DNA of 64,000 bases from Tubulanus polymorphus (Eukaryota > Nemertea > Palaeonemertea > Tubulaniformes > Tubulanidae): assembly GCF_964204645.1 (NCBI RefSeq), contig NC_134031.1, positions 2,153,001 through 2,217,000 of the forward strand, read 5' to 3'. The notes under the pieces are model-generated. The model was not told the origin of the DNA. It was given only the letters and a program-made list of their open reading frames with translations, and made no database searches. A program made the translations under genes and the position numbers. Positions 12,001-26,500 of this stretch are shown here, piece by piece (the stretch's first letter is position 1; the number at the start of each line of letters is the position of its first letter).

Positions 12001-12959
12001 TTCTATTAAACCATTAAAAGAAAAAGATAAAACGTTTCGAATATTACAACAGCATGGCACCGATGCGTTATATATTTGATTAAAATGGGAGCTTTCTTTT
12101 TACGACAGTTTTCTAGGCTACAGTTGGAATGTTTTTTCTAGGTAATCTTAACAGTAAATTGTATACGTAATGACGTCATATTAAATCTTAAAATACTGGT
12201 TATAACAATATTTTTTTAATTGAATTTGAATAAAAAAATGTGTGTACAACACGGACGGTTTGTTCTAAAAGGCAACTTAATACTGGATTTAATTCAGTTT
12301 GGTAAATATATAGATCTATAACGCTTGAAGACAAATCTGTTTAGTTCCCTGTGTCAAACTGGATGTATCTTTTCTTTCTATTTTATTATGCAATGTAAAT
12401 ACCAAGCATAGACACTGATACAGCAGTGGACACTAAATTTCCAGCAAGTCGTACATGTTAAACAAATTTCTGTGCCTATCTCTTTTCATTTTTCTAAGTC
12501 CAAGAACGCGGTCTATTTTTGATGGAAAACGACTGAGTGGCATTTGTCGTGTGGTAACTATTACGAAGTCCTGTCAAAAATACATGTATTTTCTATTGTC
12601 TTCGTATTGCGCTTTTTAGCCACCAGGGTCCAGTTCCACAGTTCCGAGTTAAGATTTGACTCTGAGTTAACTCATTGAAAATGAACTAACTTTAACTCAG
12701 AGTTAACTCTAACTCACAACTGTGGAACTGGGTCCAGAGTAAATGAAGAAAGACACTATTTTCGACATGTGGATGGCGAGGTGACATCGGGGGAAGATTA
12801 GGAGATAAAATAAGTTCCTTGCGAGAAACTAGAAGCAAAGATGGCTAAATTTGCCAAACAGATATTTCGTGAGATAATCCTCACATGCACCGGTAGACAA
12901 TCGGTATTCGTTCATATGAAATTCGTAGAGGGCAATTTGCCGGGTCACGACGGAAGTGT
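12000..12959 (-). other. 3' flank/probable 3' UTR of M6-like gene A
   Basis: Downstream of the stop codon at 12960 this stretch matches, block by block, the sequence downstream of gene B (15700-16450). Examples are AAAATACTGGTTA(T/C)AACAA, GTTTGGTAAAT and TTTGCCGGGT. Conservation outside coding DNA reflects the recent duplication. A foldback MITE (12626-12735) interrupts copy A only. Confidence 0.55.
12626..12735. repeat. Foldback MITE, GGTCC(A/G)GTTCCACAGTT family, copy 2
   Basis: Almost identical over its whole length to 4970-5079, including the internal fold-back core, with ends GGGTCCAGTTCCACAGTT and AACTGTGGAACTGGGTCC. Absent from the matching place behind gene B, so it inserted after the M6 duplication. 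Confidence 0.85.
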
Positions 12960-15297
<2,338 letters not shown>

Positions 15298-15470
15298 CTC
15301 GATACCCTTCCTTCAGCGTAATCGAAACGAATGAGATTATTTTGACAGATTTGAACGTTGCCGTAGTTGAACGCTTGGTTTGCAGCGGAGTAGTCACATA
15401 ACCATCGATATGGCGTTCTTTTAATGGCGTCATGACGTACGTCGCTTGGCAACAGCGTAGTACAGATGGG
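15298..15470 (-). promoter_or_regulatory. 5' flank/5' UTR of M6-like gene A
   Basis: Upstream of the ATG the sequence is homologous to that upstream of gene B, for example GTTTGCAG(C/T)GGAGTAG and AAAAATGTATTTTTTATC. The duplication therefore included 5' leader or promoter DNA. No TATA box can be assigned with confidence. Confidence 0.4.
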
Positions 15471-16450
15471 AAAAATGTATTTTTTATCTATTTCAGTCTA
15501 GTCGACCGCGTTTTTTTTTAATGACGAACGAGTTATCGAATCAAAGATGCAAGGGTAAGCCCCCACTTATCACGATATCAATCGCCTGACAATTCTGAAG
15601 TTTGGAATATCCACATTGTAAACTCCTCTCTTCAACGAATGATACTTGAAACAAAAGCAAACTAAGACCTTCGTAATTTATTGATTATTATATTTATACC
15701 GATACGATTAATAGGAAAAAAGAGTACTATACACTTACAACACAGTGTTTTTAATACAACAGTAATACAACATTTTATCAAAACAGGATCTTTCTTTAAA
15801 TTACTCATAAAAAACAGTTGGAATGGTTTTTCTACTTTCAATTTGGTAAAGCAATACGTTAAGTTTTGATTTTGTACGTTATAACGTTATATCATTTATC
15901 AAAATACTGGTTACAACAATTCACTTTGAATGATAACTAAATATGAAAATGTGCGGCCTAGGTCTAAAAGACAACTTTTGATATTGATTTAAGTTTGGTA
16001 AATGCATAGACTCATAATATATAGTAGAAGGAAGTATGGAAGTCATATTTTCTTTCTATTTACAATAGAAATACATTTACTAAGCGAGTATTGCAGCGAG
16101 TATTGCGCAAATGCGTACGACATCAATCCCTGAAGCCTATATTGTGTTTCATATCATGCTTTAACCACATAAGTGAAAAAGTGAAAAAGACAAGTATTTC
16201 AGTACGTAGATTGTTGAGGTGACAACGGGAAAGTTTTTCACATAACGAGAACCTTGATACCATGGCAAAAAGACGACTGCTTAGATGGCTAAAACAGGTA
16301 TTAGATATTTTTCCAAATCCGACCAAACCGCTTCAGCACCCATGCGAGGGGGCAATTCATGTTCGTTAAGAACAGGCCATGACTGTTTTAGAGCCCATGA
16401 ACAGACGTATGACGAGTGGAAGACGATTTGCCGGGTAACAACGGAAGTGT

Positions 16451-19400
16451 TTACATTGCATCATATGAAGATCGATCCTTTTTGGGGACGTACTTCAAGT
16501 GGGTGAAATTCGCGCTCATAGCCGTCAGAAATACACCCTAGAATATAAACAAGTCATCGATTAATTACTTGAAATCTCAAACCGAAATCTACGAAATACG
16601 TATTGTATAATTTACCATGCTTAAGCTAACTAACAGAGCGCCACCGAAAGCCATCTTTGCGCTATCAATGCTATTCGGCATCTGAAATACACAGAAAACG
16701 AAATCAAATAATACTTTGCCCCAGCGGAGGCTGAGGCAAAGACAGATTACATTGTTTGTGGTTCGCGTTTGAGGCACACTGCGGGCACGTTTTTTCTCGA
16801 GGTAGTTTCGTTAATGAGGTCCTGCAGACATGTGCTTTTATCACGTGACGGACGCCATATTGGCCGTCGATATAAGGCTATAGAGATCCCCGAAATGTGT
16901 AAAGATTTCGTTGGTTTTTATCTAAGGCAAGTTTCCAACCCGTCAAACAAACTATGCTGTCACGTGTAATACCGACGGCACAGAATTACGGAAACATATA
17001 ATATTGATCTATCAGACATGGATTTTAACCAAGGACCTTATTGTAACTCATTTATTTCTGCCCAAACGAATTACATTCATTCGGTTTCCGGACGTTGATC
17101 ACTTTTCACAACTTTTCATTACTACGATTTGCATTTTTCATTTCTATTTTCAACGAGGGATTGAGTCTAAACGGGTTTCAACATCCTTCGACGAGAAGCC
17201 TACGTTATCTCTGGACATTGCTTACGTCATGAAATTTCGAGATTATGAAAAATCATTATATATTACGCACCTCTTGACATAAATTGGGATTCAGATTGGC
17301 ACAAGGTATTTTGGCTCCGCCACTAGTGCGGAAATTAAAACCTATCAAAATAGAATACATAATCGTTAGTCCACATGAATTTAACACGGTACCGAATGCA
17401 TCCACATTCAGTAACGGATTTCTCCTTGAGGCATAATTTATAGACGTACCTAGGTTTTTTAACCCTTGGCAGACCTTCTTCGACGAGTAACCCTTAGTGT
17501 TGCATCCCTTATTTAGACCATTAAAAATTAAGATCGGTACCACTAACGCGGACGTTAGAATTATCCACAAAAATTGAAAGACGTACGCAAAAATTATATT
17601 CTGAAAACAGAAAATATTATCTTTATGAATTATTGTGGACGAAATGCTGTTGTATATAGACTCAAATGTCTGGGATACGCCTCGAGTACTTACGAGTACG
17701 ATACAGAAACTGTTGAAACGATTGCTGCAAGTACTTTTACAGCATTTATCTCTGGTCGCTCCACATGACAGGATCGCTATCAACATGTACCAGACATCCA
17801 AACCGAGCAGTACCACCCATGCGATAGCGACTACGCGTGTTGTGCTGAAAAAAGAAGGAAATAACATTGGAAACATTCAAATTCTGATCCCTGTTTGGTA
17901 GGCCTATTCAAACAGAAAAATGACTTAGTATCTTTTTGAGTTTTTTCTTCCTTATACCATTTCTTTGTAGTAATGTATAGTAATGTTTCATCCGAATGAA
18001 AACAGATTCTGTATTATATATTGAATTCTTTTTTTTAAATATATCGTTCGATAAAATACGCAGTTTCATAAGTGCACCCAGCAGAAAAAAAAACACTCCA
18101 ATTTGCGCAGATGTGAAGTAAAGAACAAACGCGAAACGCGTGTTATCAAATGTGCGTAGAAAGCATGATGTATTTGATATAGTATAACGGTTCGAGTGCA
18201 ATTGTTTTGCCCGCATTAAAACGTTCAATGCGCACACGGTGTAACAAAATCGCGTAGAAAACAGTTGTTGCAACAAGGAGTCCGGTGGTGCAGCAATACA
18301 CCCTGCAGTAATTCACTTTTTAACCAATTTTGTATATGTCACGTCATGCAGTGACGCTCGCTGATTGGTTATTCGGCCGTGGGTATTTTGCGAAACACAA
18401 AACATCCAACGGACACGGGACGAAAAATGTTGTTTTCGACGACACGGATCAAGCAGTGCTTGTTTCGCAGAAATGTTTTTCTGTTCGGCGTTATCTGTTT
18501 TAGCTTAAACACACACGCGGCGGGCTTAGAAAGCATGTATATTTAATATACGTGGAGCGAAATCGAGACAGAAATAAGCCGCAGAATTACGTATAATAAA
18601 ATAAGACAAAGTGCCATTGTAGAATGTATCGTGCACTCAGAGTTAGAGAACAGAGCATACGTTTAAAACCTACTACGATATTCAAATTCATAGGATTTAA
18701 AATGTAATCTATTAATCGAGCATTTAAAACAAAACACAGCGTTACGTCATGGCGTTCGCCTTCGTCACACCTGGGCCCAGTTTCACGAAAAAGCCTAAAA
18801 CGGTTAAGTTTGAATTATTTTCCTCATTGAAAACATGAAGTAACCTATGGCAATTACACCAAAGGTTTAAGTTAAATTTGTTTTGTGAAACTGGACCCTG
18901 GGGCCGGTTGCATAGTCATGGCTTAGACTCAAGACCAGTCTAAGACCAACTTTGTTCTATAGCCAATCTAACAATCTAGGACCAGTCTCAAGACCACTTT
19001 TAAGTCACAACTGTGCGACTGGCCCCTGGTCTCTAGAGAGAGGCCGAAACGTCGTGTCATTTTTTCATGATACCGTCGCTTCGTAAATCCAGAAAGAATA
19101 AATACGCCATACAAAACGCCTCTTATCTTCCTCCATCCCAACGGATTCTATTCCATACCTAATTATTTATTAATACATTTCATGCTACAAGCATGTTAAT
19201 GTGAAAACATACCCAAAACTGATATTGATTTGTCATAAGGGACCCAAATGAACTGAAAAAAAAATAGATATGGGGTATGCCCTACTGCCAGAAGTATGTT
19301 TGGGCATCCCAGGGTTAAACTTGAAATGCCATTGACCTACTTACTAATACAGATTCAGATATTCTTCGATCGCATTTTGATTTTCCATGACTCCTTCCGT

Positions 19401-19487
19401 AAAGAACATCACGCCTATTATATTCATAATAACCGCAATGAGAGTGACCCACGGAATACTCCGACATACCTCCAAACAGGAACCCAT
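16451..19487 (-). CDS. M6/proteolipid-type tetraspan membrane protein, copy B
   Basis: Six exons on the minus strand: 19487-19345, 17844-17694, 17600-17450, 17341-17271, 16681-16616 and 16537-16451. They total 669 nt and encode 222 aa; every exon has the same length and phase as in gene A. N-terminus MGSCLEVCRSIPW, then four membrane segments at the same places as in A. The second segment is nearly identical to A (IAWVVL.GLDVWYMLIAI). The extracellular loop before segment four has four cysteines (GCNTKG, KVC, IPC, NLC), the pattern that forms disulfides in PLP/M6 proteins. The C-terminus is SANFTHLKYVPKKDRSSYDAM, close to the M6 consensus. Divergence from A is concentrated in the extracellular loop and third segment. 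Assignment rests on topology and motifs; a different tetraspan family is unlikely because the tetraspanin CCG motif is absent. Confidence 0.86.
18280..18772. other. Intron 1 of M6-like gene B, no feature
   Basis: Unique non-coding DNA. Downstream, around 18075-18120, it matches intron 1 of gene A (CAGCAGA, then CAATT(C/T)GCGCAGATGT), so the intron was part of the duplicated unit. Confidence 0.5.
18773..18899. repeat. Foldback element, GGGCCCAGTTTCACGAAA family
   Basis: About 127 bp, with ends GGGCCCAGTTTCACGAAA and TTTTGTGAAACTGGACCC inverted relative to each other. The interior is also roughly palindromic (AACGGTTAAGTTTGAATT against AAGGTTTAAGTTAAATTT). It abuts the next element directly. 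Confidence 0.75.
18900..19026. repeat. Foldback element, GGGGCCGGTTGCATAGTCATG family, copy 1
   Basis: Ends are GGGGCCGGTTGCATAGTCAT and AAGTCACAACTGTGCGACTGGCCCC. Internal motif AAGACCAGTCTAAGACCAAC is repeated in inverted order. A clear second copy lies at 26403-26542, a decayed one near 27611-27728, and a fragment near 39175-39260. Its right end falls exactly at a hammerhead-like motif (19027-19057). Confidence 0.82.
19027..19057 (+). other. Truncated hammerhead-like motif (stem II and GAAAC)
   Basis: GGTCTC-TAGAGA-GAGGCC forms a 6-bp hairpin and is followed by GAAACGTCGTGTC. The last 13 bases are identical to those after the hairpin at 42383-42394. The expected CUGAnGA on the left is missing because the foldback element 18900-19026 ends there. 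Confidence 0.45.
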
Positions 19488-20066
19488 CTCGGAACCCTTC
19501 CTTATACTCGTAATCAAATGGATTCTAAAATCGACACGGATCGAACGTTGTTGTTGAACGATTGGTTTGCAGTGGAGTAGCCCAGATTGCCAGCCGTCCG
19601 GATATCATGTTCGGCGGCGGCGTCATGGCATCCGCTTTGCTGCAACAGCTGAGGAAAAATGTATTTTTTATCGAACGTTTATTTCATTAAAAAAAAGAGA
19701 AATCGAAACACATTCAATTAATTAAGACTGCAATCAAATTTAGATCAAATTAAGGGTGCCGAATTTGGAAAACCTATATAAAAAATGAGTATAGAAAGCA
19801 CGGCGGACAGCGAAGAAATTGTTATCTTATATGCAGAAAAAACTTTTCTTAAGGGTAGCTCCAATTTCGATTCTTTTTCATTAAAAGTTATAAATTTTGT
19901 ATGAGATTTAAATCCGTCAATGTCGAATCTAGTCGTTACGCTCTTCTTTAATGTATTCGTCGGAAGTATTTGATCTAAAATAGATGGCATCCGGCGCTTC
20001 TGAACCAAACCCGAACATCCTTTATCGCGCTCTCACCCTCTATCTAACAGACGATCGAAGCTGAAT

Positions 20067-20080
20067 GTTTCCATGGTAAC
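20067..20080. promoter_or_regulatory. X-box (RFX binding site)-like palindrome
   Basis: GTTTCCATGGTAAC fits the imperfect-palindrome X-box consensus (GTNRCC, spacer, RGYAAC) with one mismatch, T for R, in the left half. It lies between M6-like gene B (-) and the DUF3987-like gene (+), about 285 bp before its probable first splice donor. Animal RFX factors use such sites for ciliary and some neural genes. Which neighbour it would serve is unknown. Confidence 0.4.
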
Positions 20081-20441
20081 ACAAGATGATGGCGCCCGCT
20101 CTAGTTCTGTATAATCTAGAATCTAGCGTATACAATATAGACTGAGCGTTCTGAATAGACATCGATTTTCGAGCACGCATTCATACGCGGGACGGGGACG
20201 TAGTGTGTCTACATTATATGCATATATATTTATAGATCTAATATGTAAATATATAGCTATATATATAGATATACTCGCGAGTATTTGTATAAATATTGTA
20301 TATTATAGTATAGCCATGCTGTATATACGAGACTGAACAGTCATCGTATGATCCACGCAAAAGGTACGTAGTGCGATTTTACGTTCATTATGACTAATCT
20401 TGTGAAACATAAATCTGATTTTCTACAATTTTATCATATAG

Positions 20442-22757
20442 ATGGATTCCAATATTGCACTCGATTTGGGTGAAGTTTGTGACGGTAACATGATGAAATT
20501 AGTGACGTCTTTGGCCAGTAATTTCGGAGTCGCTGATGAGTATATTTTCTACCCGTTGTTGTCATGCGTCGGAGCCGTCCTCGGCAGGACACAAATTCGC
20601 GTGAACGAAACTTGGACTGAAAAGTGCTGTGTTTGGCTAGCAGTGGGTACGTAAAGGCTTCATTACATTTCTATCCAAAATTGTTCCAATATTTAATTCG
20701 AAAAATAGCTTACGTGATGTTTTGGACTGGCAAGAAATCTGAATGTATTGGATTTTTTCGATATTTTTATGGGCTTTTAAGGCCAACAGACAACTCAAAA
20801 TGAATTAATATTTTCCTGCGCTGAGTGGTTTAGTTGGAGATTTCCTATTTTTTCATGTTTACGAAAAGCCATTCCTCATATTTTGGCATTTTCCGTCCCA
20901 CGTTTCATAATGCCGTATGTCTGCTTATGATCTATTGCAGGGTCTCAGCGCGGCTCAAGAAAAACTAGCGTCCTTTCACATTTCACGAAAATCCTTCGAC
21001 GAGAAATCGTTACGAGATCGACACCAGATGGCGCTCAATTACCGACAGGAAGTGGCATTCTTCGAGATTACATGGACGCATGTGAATTGGAAAGTTTCTA
21101 CAAGTCGAACCCGCCGTGCGCGATCTCACTTTTCGAAGATGGTCACGCGGCTTTTAAAATGTTCGAACTCGATAAAAAACCGCGTAATAAGATAAATCTG
21201 GAACGATTCCACGACGCGGAACATTTCGAAACGGATCTCTGCCCCGTTTATAATATATTCGCATTCATCGGTGACGATATCGTGAATTTCTTCGAGCGAT
21301 CGGAAAATCCGTTGTGGGACCGATTTGTATTCACATCGCCGCGCGAGAAGACTTTTTTCGCTGGCGATTTTAAAGTCCCCATCGCTACGAATACTCCAGA
21401 TCTCAGCGCAGTATTGAAGATGCTTTACGACAGGCACTGCCCGGCGGCTGACCAGTCTTCCCTCACTTATACGATAGCGCCCGATACCGTCAAATACTTC
21501 CAAGAAACCTGCGACGAATTTACGAGCGCCGTCAAGACGGCGAATCACAATACGCTGAAATGTCTTTGGCGCAAATCGGCCGGTCAGTTGGTCAGATTAG
21601 CCTGTTTGTTCAAAGCGTTGCGTCAAGCTTTGAAATGCGTCGTCTACAAGGAAGAGCCTGTCGTCTGGCCGACTGAAATCACAACCGAGGATTTTTACGC
21701 GGCTAAGTTGCTAGTAGTTCATAGCGTCAATACGATATCGTCGATATTAATGCTCGATATCGTTCGACAAACATCGTCAGAGTTTAGAACGCCGTCTATC
21801 GAACTAGAAACAGGAAGTCGGGCTAAAAAGCGACGTTTCGAAACGACGAGAGGCAATAATACGATGATCGATGGTGATATCGCCGCCATAGCGATAAAAG
21901 AGGAACCGTTGGACGGGCTGGAACTAGCAATAGCGCTTAGTCACCACGCGAAACAAACGACGCCTTCGACAAGAGCGAATTTACAACCGACCGGCGTCAA
22001 ATACGAACGGGAAAATTCCGCCGTTAATGGAGCGTTTAATATTGCGCACATAAGCGACAGTTATGGCTGTCTGAATGCAGACGGTTCCCAGTCTCCAACC
22101 GATATTCAAACCCCGGAGGAAATGGCCGAGCGTATTTCATCGTTGAATATACCGGACGTCGTAAACGGTTTGGACCAGCAGCCCGTATTTCCCTGTACTA
22201 GTTTCGAACCGCCGCCGATGCGTCTACAGCCGGGTTTCTCGCATTTCGGCATGGTGCCATTCTCCGACGCGAATCCCCACACGACGATGACGCACGACGA
22301 GGCGATCGCATTCTCGAAACAGTACGCGCAGAAATTGAGGAAACTTCTCGAATTCAATTTAGACTATAGAATAACGCCGAGCGTGGCCGCGCAAAGACAT
22401 CTGATGCCGCCGTTGAGTAAAAGCGAAATGGAAATGTATAACACGCCGACGAAATATCCGGCCGCATTGGGCAAAGAATTTCTGGTCCAAGTCGGTCGGC
22501 TCGGATTCGGAACGATGGAAACCGTTACTCATCCTACGAACAAAAAGGTGTCGATGTTTTTAGAAAAGCGACCGTACTCGAAATTGGGACCGTTACAAAG
22601 GCAGATCGTTCAGAAACTGGGCATCACGGTCGACCAGTACAACGAAGCTTTCGCAAATAAGACTCACTTGCCGGTGTACGTTCCGCTGTCGACGCATTCC
22701 GGGCAGAATAACGGATCGGCCGCCGGCAGATCAACGCGATCGAACGTGAATCTATGA
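20442..22757 (+). CDS. DUF3987-like protein with degenerate P-loop
   Basis: Two coding exons, 20442-20646 and 20941-22757, with GT-AG ends and codon phase kept (2,022 nt, 673 aa). An ATATAG acceptor directly before the ATG and a GTACGT donor at 20364 suggest a 78-bp intron in the 5' UTR. The N-terminal part follows the order of bacterial/phage DUF3987 domains: an EYIFYPLLSCVGAVLGR helix, the strand CVWLAVG, a P-loop-like GSQRGSRKTS (residues 69-78), then LFEDGH, and IGDD with LWDRFVF in the distal region. The P-loop has Arg75 where the last Gly is expected, so nucleotide binding is doubtful. The linker between the P-loop and LFEDGH is short. Residues after about 290 are partly disordered, with one lysine/arginine patch (KKRR) that could act in nuclear import. 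A folded C-terminal third follows (AAQRHLMPPLSKSEMEMY, KRPYSKLGPLQRQIV) that I do not recognise. Biological role unknown. Confidence 0.8.
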
Positions 22758-23560
22758 GTTACAGGGCTGATAACCGATGAAACTGCTGCTGCTGCCGCTG
22801 CTGCGGGGGTTTGATTCGGCTAACAAGCCATTGATCCGCGGTGAATCCCGGCGGGAATTGTATCGTCGTGGTGAGAATTAGGTTTGATCGGAAATTGAAA
22901 TTGATTTCTCTATGATTTTCCGCGAGATGACGAGGAGCCTCGCAAATATAGATACGTTTTCCTTCCGCCTTTTGTTCGTTTCTATGAGCGGAGAGCATCT
23001 CGAACCACTCCGAATATTGGATATAGATCGCGCGCGCCTTTCGAACCCGCAAGAAATGAACACACAACATAAACACGGCTCATTTCGCTGGCTGCATCAG
23101 CCTGACGGCGCGCTGACCTGCGCTATAGTCTGGAGAACAGACGATCATATTGAAGTTCTTCGGAAGATCTATTCCATGAACATGTCACTTTCTATAATTC
23201 AAATGGAGAAAAATCCCACAAACTATGATAGTAGTGAAATTCGACGTTTCCTTTTCGTTTGCCTAGTTACGTAGATTGCTCTTACATGTTGAACTTCAAG
23301 TCTCTTGCTGAACAGGAAACTAGAATGGAAATCTCTTTCTAGATGCTACACTATAGGCTGGCTGGCTGGATCCAATCTCTCGCTAGTCGACCAAACAGGA
23401 AGAAATAAAGCTATCAAAAATAACTCTATAAATCAGTCGTTTATCGATAGAAAAGAGTATATATATAATCAGACATTTATTTTTTGTTTTATACACGTAT
23501 CAAATAAAGTAGAAAATTTCGAATAAAATTAGACAACATTTTACACACACGAACACTCGT
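22758..23560. other. Convergent 3' region between DUF3987-like gene and M6-like gene C
   Basis: Contains the 3' flanks of two convergent genes. AATAAA on the plus strand occurs near 23404 and 23502. On the minus strand AATAAA occurs near 23476, about 105 bp past the stop of gene C, and is its best polyadenylation signal. A short CTG run lies near 22782. Confidence 0.45.
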
Positions 23561-23581
23561 CATATACAATTATCTGTAAAT

Positions 23582-26500
23582 TTACACTCTACGATTGGTG
23601 GAAAAAGCCGGGGAATCCTTGGCGTCGACGTCATAACGGTTCGGGTTGCTTTTGTAGATCATTTCGTAGTCGCCACCGCCGTCGTTGTCCCCAAGGTCGT
23701 TGCGCCAGAACACATAATTGGCACTAAATGCCATTGCGATGATGAGCTGAAAGATACGGACATTGAGAATTGAGAATCGTTTTTTGCATCTCTACCGTTA
23801 TACGATTAGGTTTGCTATCCTAAAAGCAGCGGTAAAGACATATTGATGTTTCGACTCCCTTAAGCCCAATGCACACTGAGTAGGAAAGCAGGGAAACATG
23901 ACACAGAAACATGTTTCCGGGTGTTTTCCTGTGTCGTGTGCGTTTACGAGAAACGAGAGAAACACGGTTTCCCGAAACAATGTTTCCGAGATCTAACATT
24001 TAGTTTGTTTCCGGTGTTTCCCTGCATCGTGTGCGTTGGGCTTTTTATGAATTACGAATTAATTTAATGGATTATTAACTGTTGTAACGATAACAGAGAA
24101 TCCCAAACTCAGAATACAAAAAAAACGACTCAGAAAAGGGTTTTTCTTAAGGTACGTAATGGTGAATCTAAGAATACTGGAGGATCCCGCAGTCCAGAAT
24201 GAATACAGTCCCTTCGGCAATTTGATTTCGAAACCTGATAGATTTAGCTTTTATCTTATCGTCGTTTTCTATATTTGCTCACTACGTCGTGTCTCGGAGT
24301 GAATCTACTCTCCGAGACACTCTTTACTCATCGCATTCTCATTTCAGTAATAAAAGCATTCGTTATGAAAGGATTTTTGTTTTGTTGTTCTCTATACTGC
24401 GCACACAATACCAGCTCACCAGAGAGTGGTTCTCCTATACACCCGAGCCTTTTTCGCCGACTCTTTAGCCAGCCGAAAAAAGTGCCGAGAAAGATGAAGA
24501 TTATACTATGTAGGGAGTAGCTGGCGGAGAATGCATCAAAGATCTTTAAACAACTGGTGCGGATAATATTCGATCGAGCAGACGCTTTTCGCTAATAAGA
24601 CGGGCGCTAGCATAGCGGAAGACCCGATTATACGAGGCATCGCGGGCTCGGAAATTATTTCCTTTAAATATTTATCGAACTAGCGGAGCGTCGGTTTTAC
24701 GAAGGAATTCATAATCCACGAAAACAATTTCTAATCGAAGTTGTTCGTCACTAATACTGGCAATGCTTTGATTCCAAAATTTCTTCCCCTTGCCAATCTA
24801 GTTATGAACCGATGGTGTTATCATTATTTGTCACAATTTCTATTCCCGTAAATAAAGATGAGAAACTTTCATTTATAGAATGAATTGACGTCATAAGGAG
24901 ATTTCATAGAGGCGTCCATGTTTTCTGGTGGAGCTTATAAGGGAGGAAGTCGATTTTTTGACTCGGAAAAAACTGAAGGGGTTCTGTGCGAGTCGATGTG
25001 CACTACGTCATCGATATTGGTACATGTATTTCGAAATAATAATAACAATTGTGAATTTTGGCGTTTAACTCTTAATTAGATATATTTCATAACTCTCTAA
25101 ATTTTAAAAATAAATTTTAATAACTATTTCTAAGAGGGTGTGCACTACGTCATCAAGCGGGACTAGACTGGTTGCCAGTGGTTTTTTTCTATTTCTGATA
25201 ATACTCACCAGGCTGACGCAAGAGGCAAACGAACCCGCGGCTATACTAAGACCAGATATATATGAAACATCAGTCTGAAACAATCAATGAAAAATCATTA
25301 CTACATTTTTGCCTGCGCGGTGTCTTTTTCTACGCTCGATTTGACTCGGAATCTCAGTAGCGAATATTAGTTCACTTTCGATCAGAAAAGATCGTTATCC
25401 GTGGTCGGTTGTCTATCATAGTAAAGTCTTTTTAAAGTTCTTTTTCTACTTACTCGATTACACAAAGCTAACTGGTCGCATTCGATTTGTGAAAAATTGC
25501 GGAAACCTAAAATAGAGAAATATACACTTCAATCAAGTAAGGAACCACGACCCGGTTCCACAGTTAACTCATTGTAAAATGTTAACTCTAACTAACAACT
25601 GGATCCAGTTTTGAACATTTTTTATTTGATCAATAAAATGTTTACCCATTTCTAACCATTCTTAGATTCGCGCATAAAAACTCCTTTAGAAACGGGTAAA
25701 AACATCAAGTGACTACCAATAAACTCACTAAGTAACCATCTCATATCTCCGAACAGGGAATAATGTTTCTTATGAAATGAAATCTGAAACTGCTCCCGGC
25801 GTGGAGGTTTTAACGCTCACCGCTTTTTGTTAGATGTGCGCAGACGTCGTTCTGTGTACCGGTGAGGCAGAGTCTCTTGACGGTCCAGAAAGTTAATCCT
25901 ACCAGTACGCTGATACCGAACAGACCTAACCAAGCGATGTTCAATAGAAATCCGACTACCAGGTTCTAAAATGTTAAAAAGATAGTCGTTTTTTTTCTAA
26001 ATTCCTCTCAACCGATCTAGGTTTGCTTATATGAGCTACTTTCATTTTGCATGCTGATTTATTATAAACTAATACACAATTTCAAACTGTTTTCTAAGAC
26101 GTGTAATCTGCGATCTAAATAAATACAATCAAAAGTGTGTTTAGTCTGTATAAGCCCACTAACTGATACACATAAACATGTTGAATTTTTGCGAGAATTT
26201 TTACGAACGAAATATGCAACGGGTCCTGGTGGGTTTTTCCATGCATTACATGTATACAAATAAGAATTGCGTCAATTTTGGGAGGGGGCAAATATTCTTG
26301 TTTTATATAGAGGTTTTGCACGTGATTTCATAAGTTTGCTTGCCAACCAGTGCTGGAGACTCGCCATAAACATGATACGCGCGTAACAACAAAAGATAAT
26401 CAGGGGCCGGTTGCATAGTCATGACTTCGATTTAAGACCAGTTTAAGACCAACTAAGTTCTAAAGCCAATCTAACAACTTAAGACCAGTCTTAAGATTTA

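Noticed and set aside
19745-20018. Minus-strand short frames, including an ATG at 20018 reading MFGFGSEAPDAIYF
   Set aside because: Stops after 29 codons; a possible donor follows but no in-phase exon could be found. May be 5' leader of M6-like gene B.
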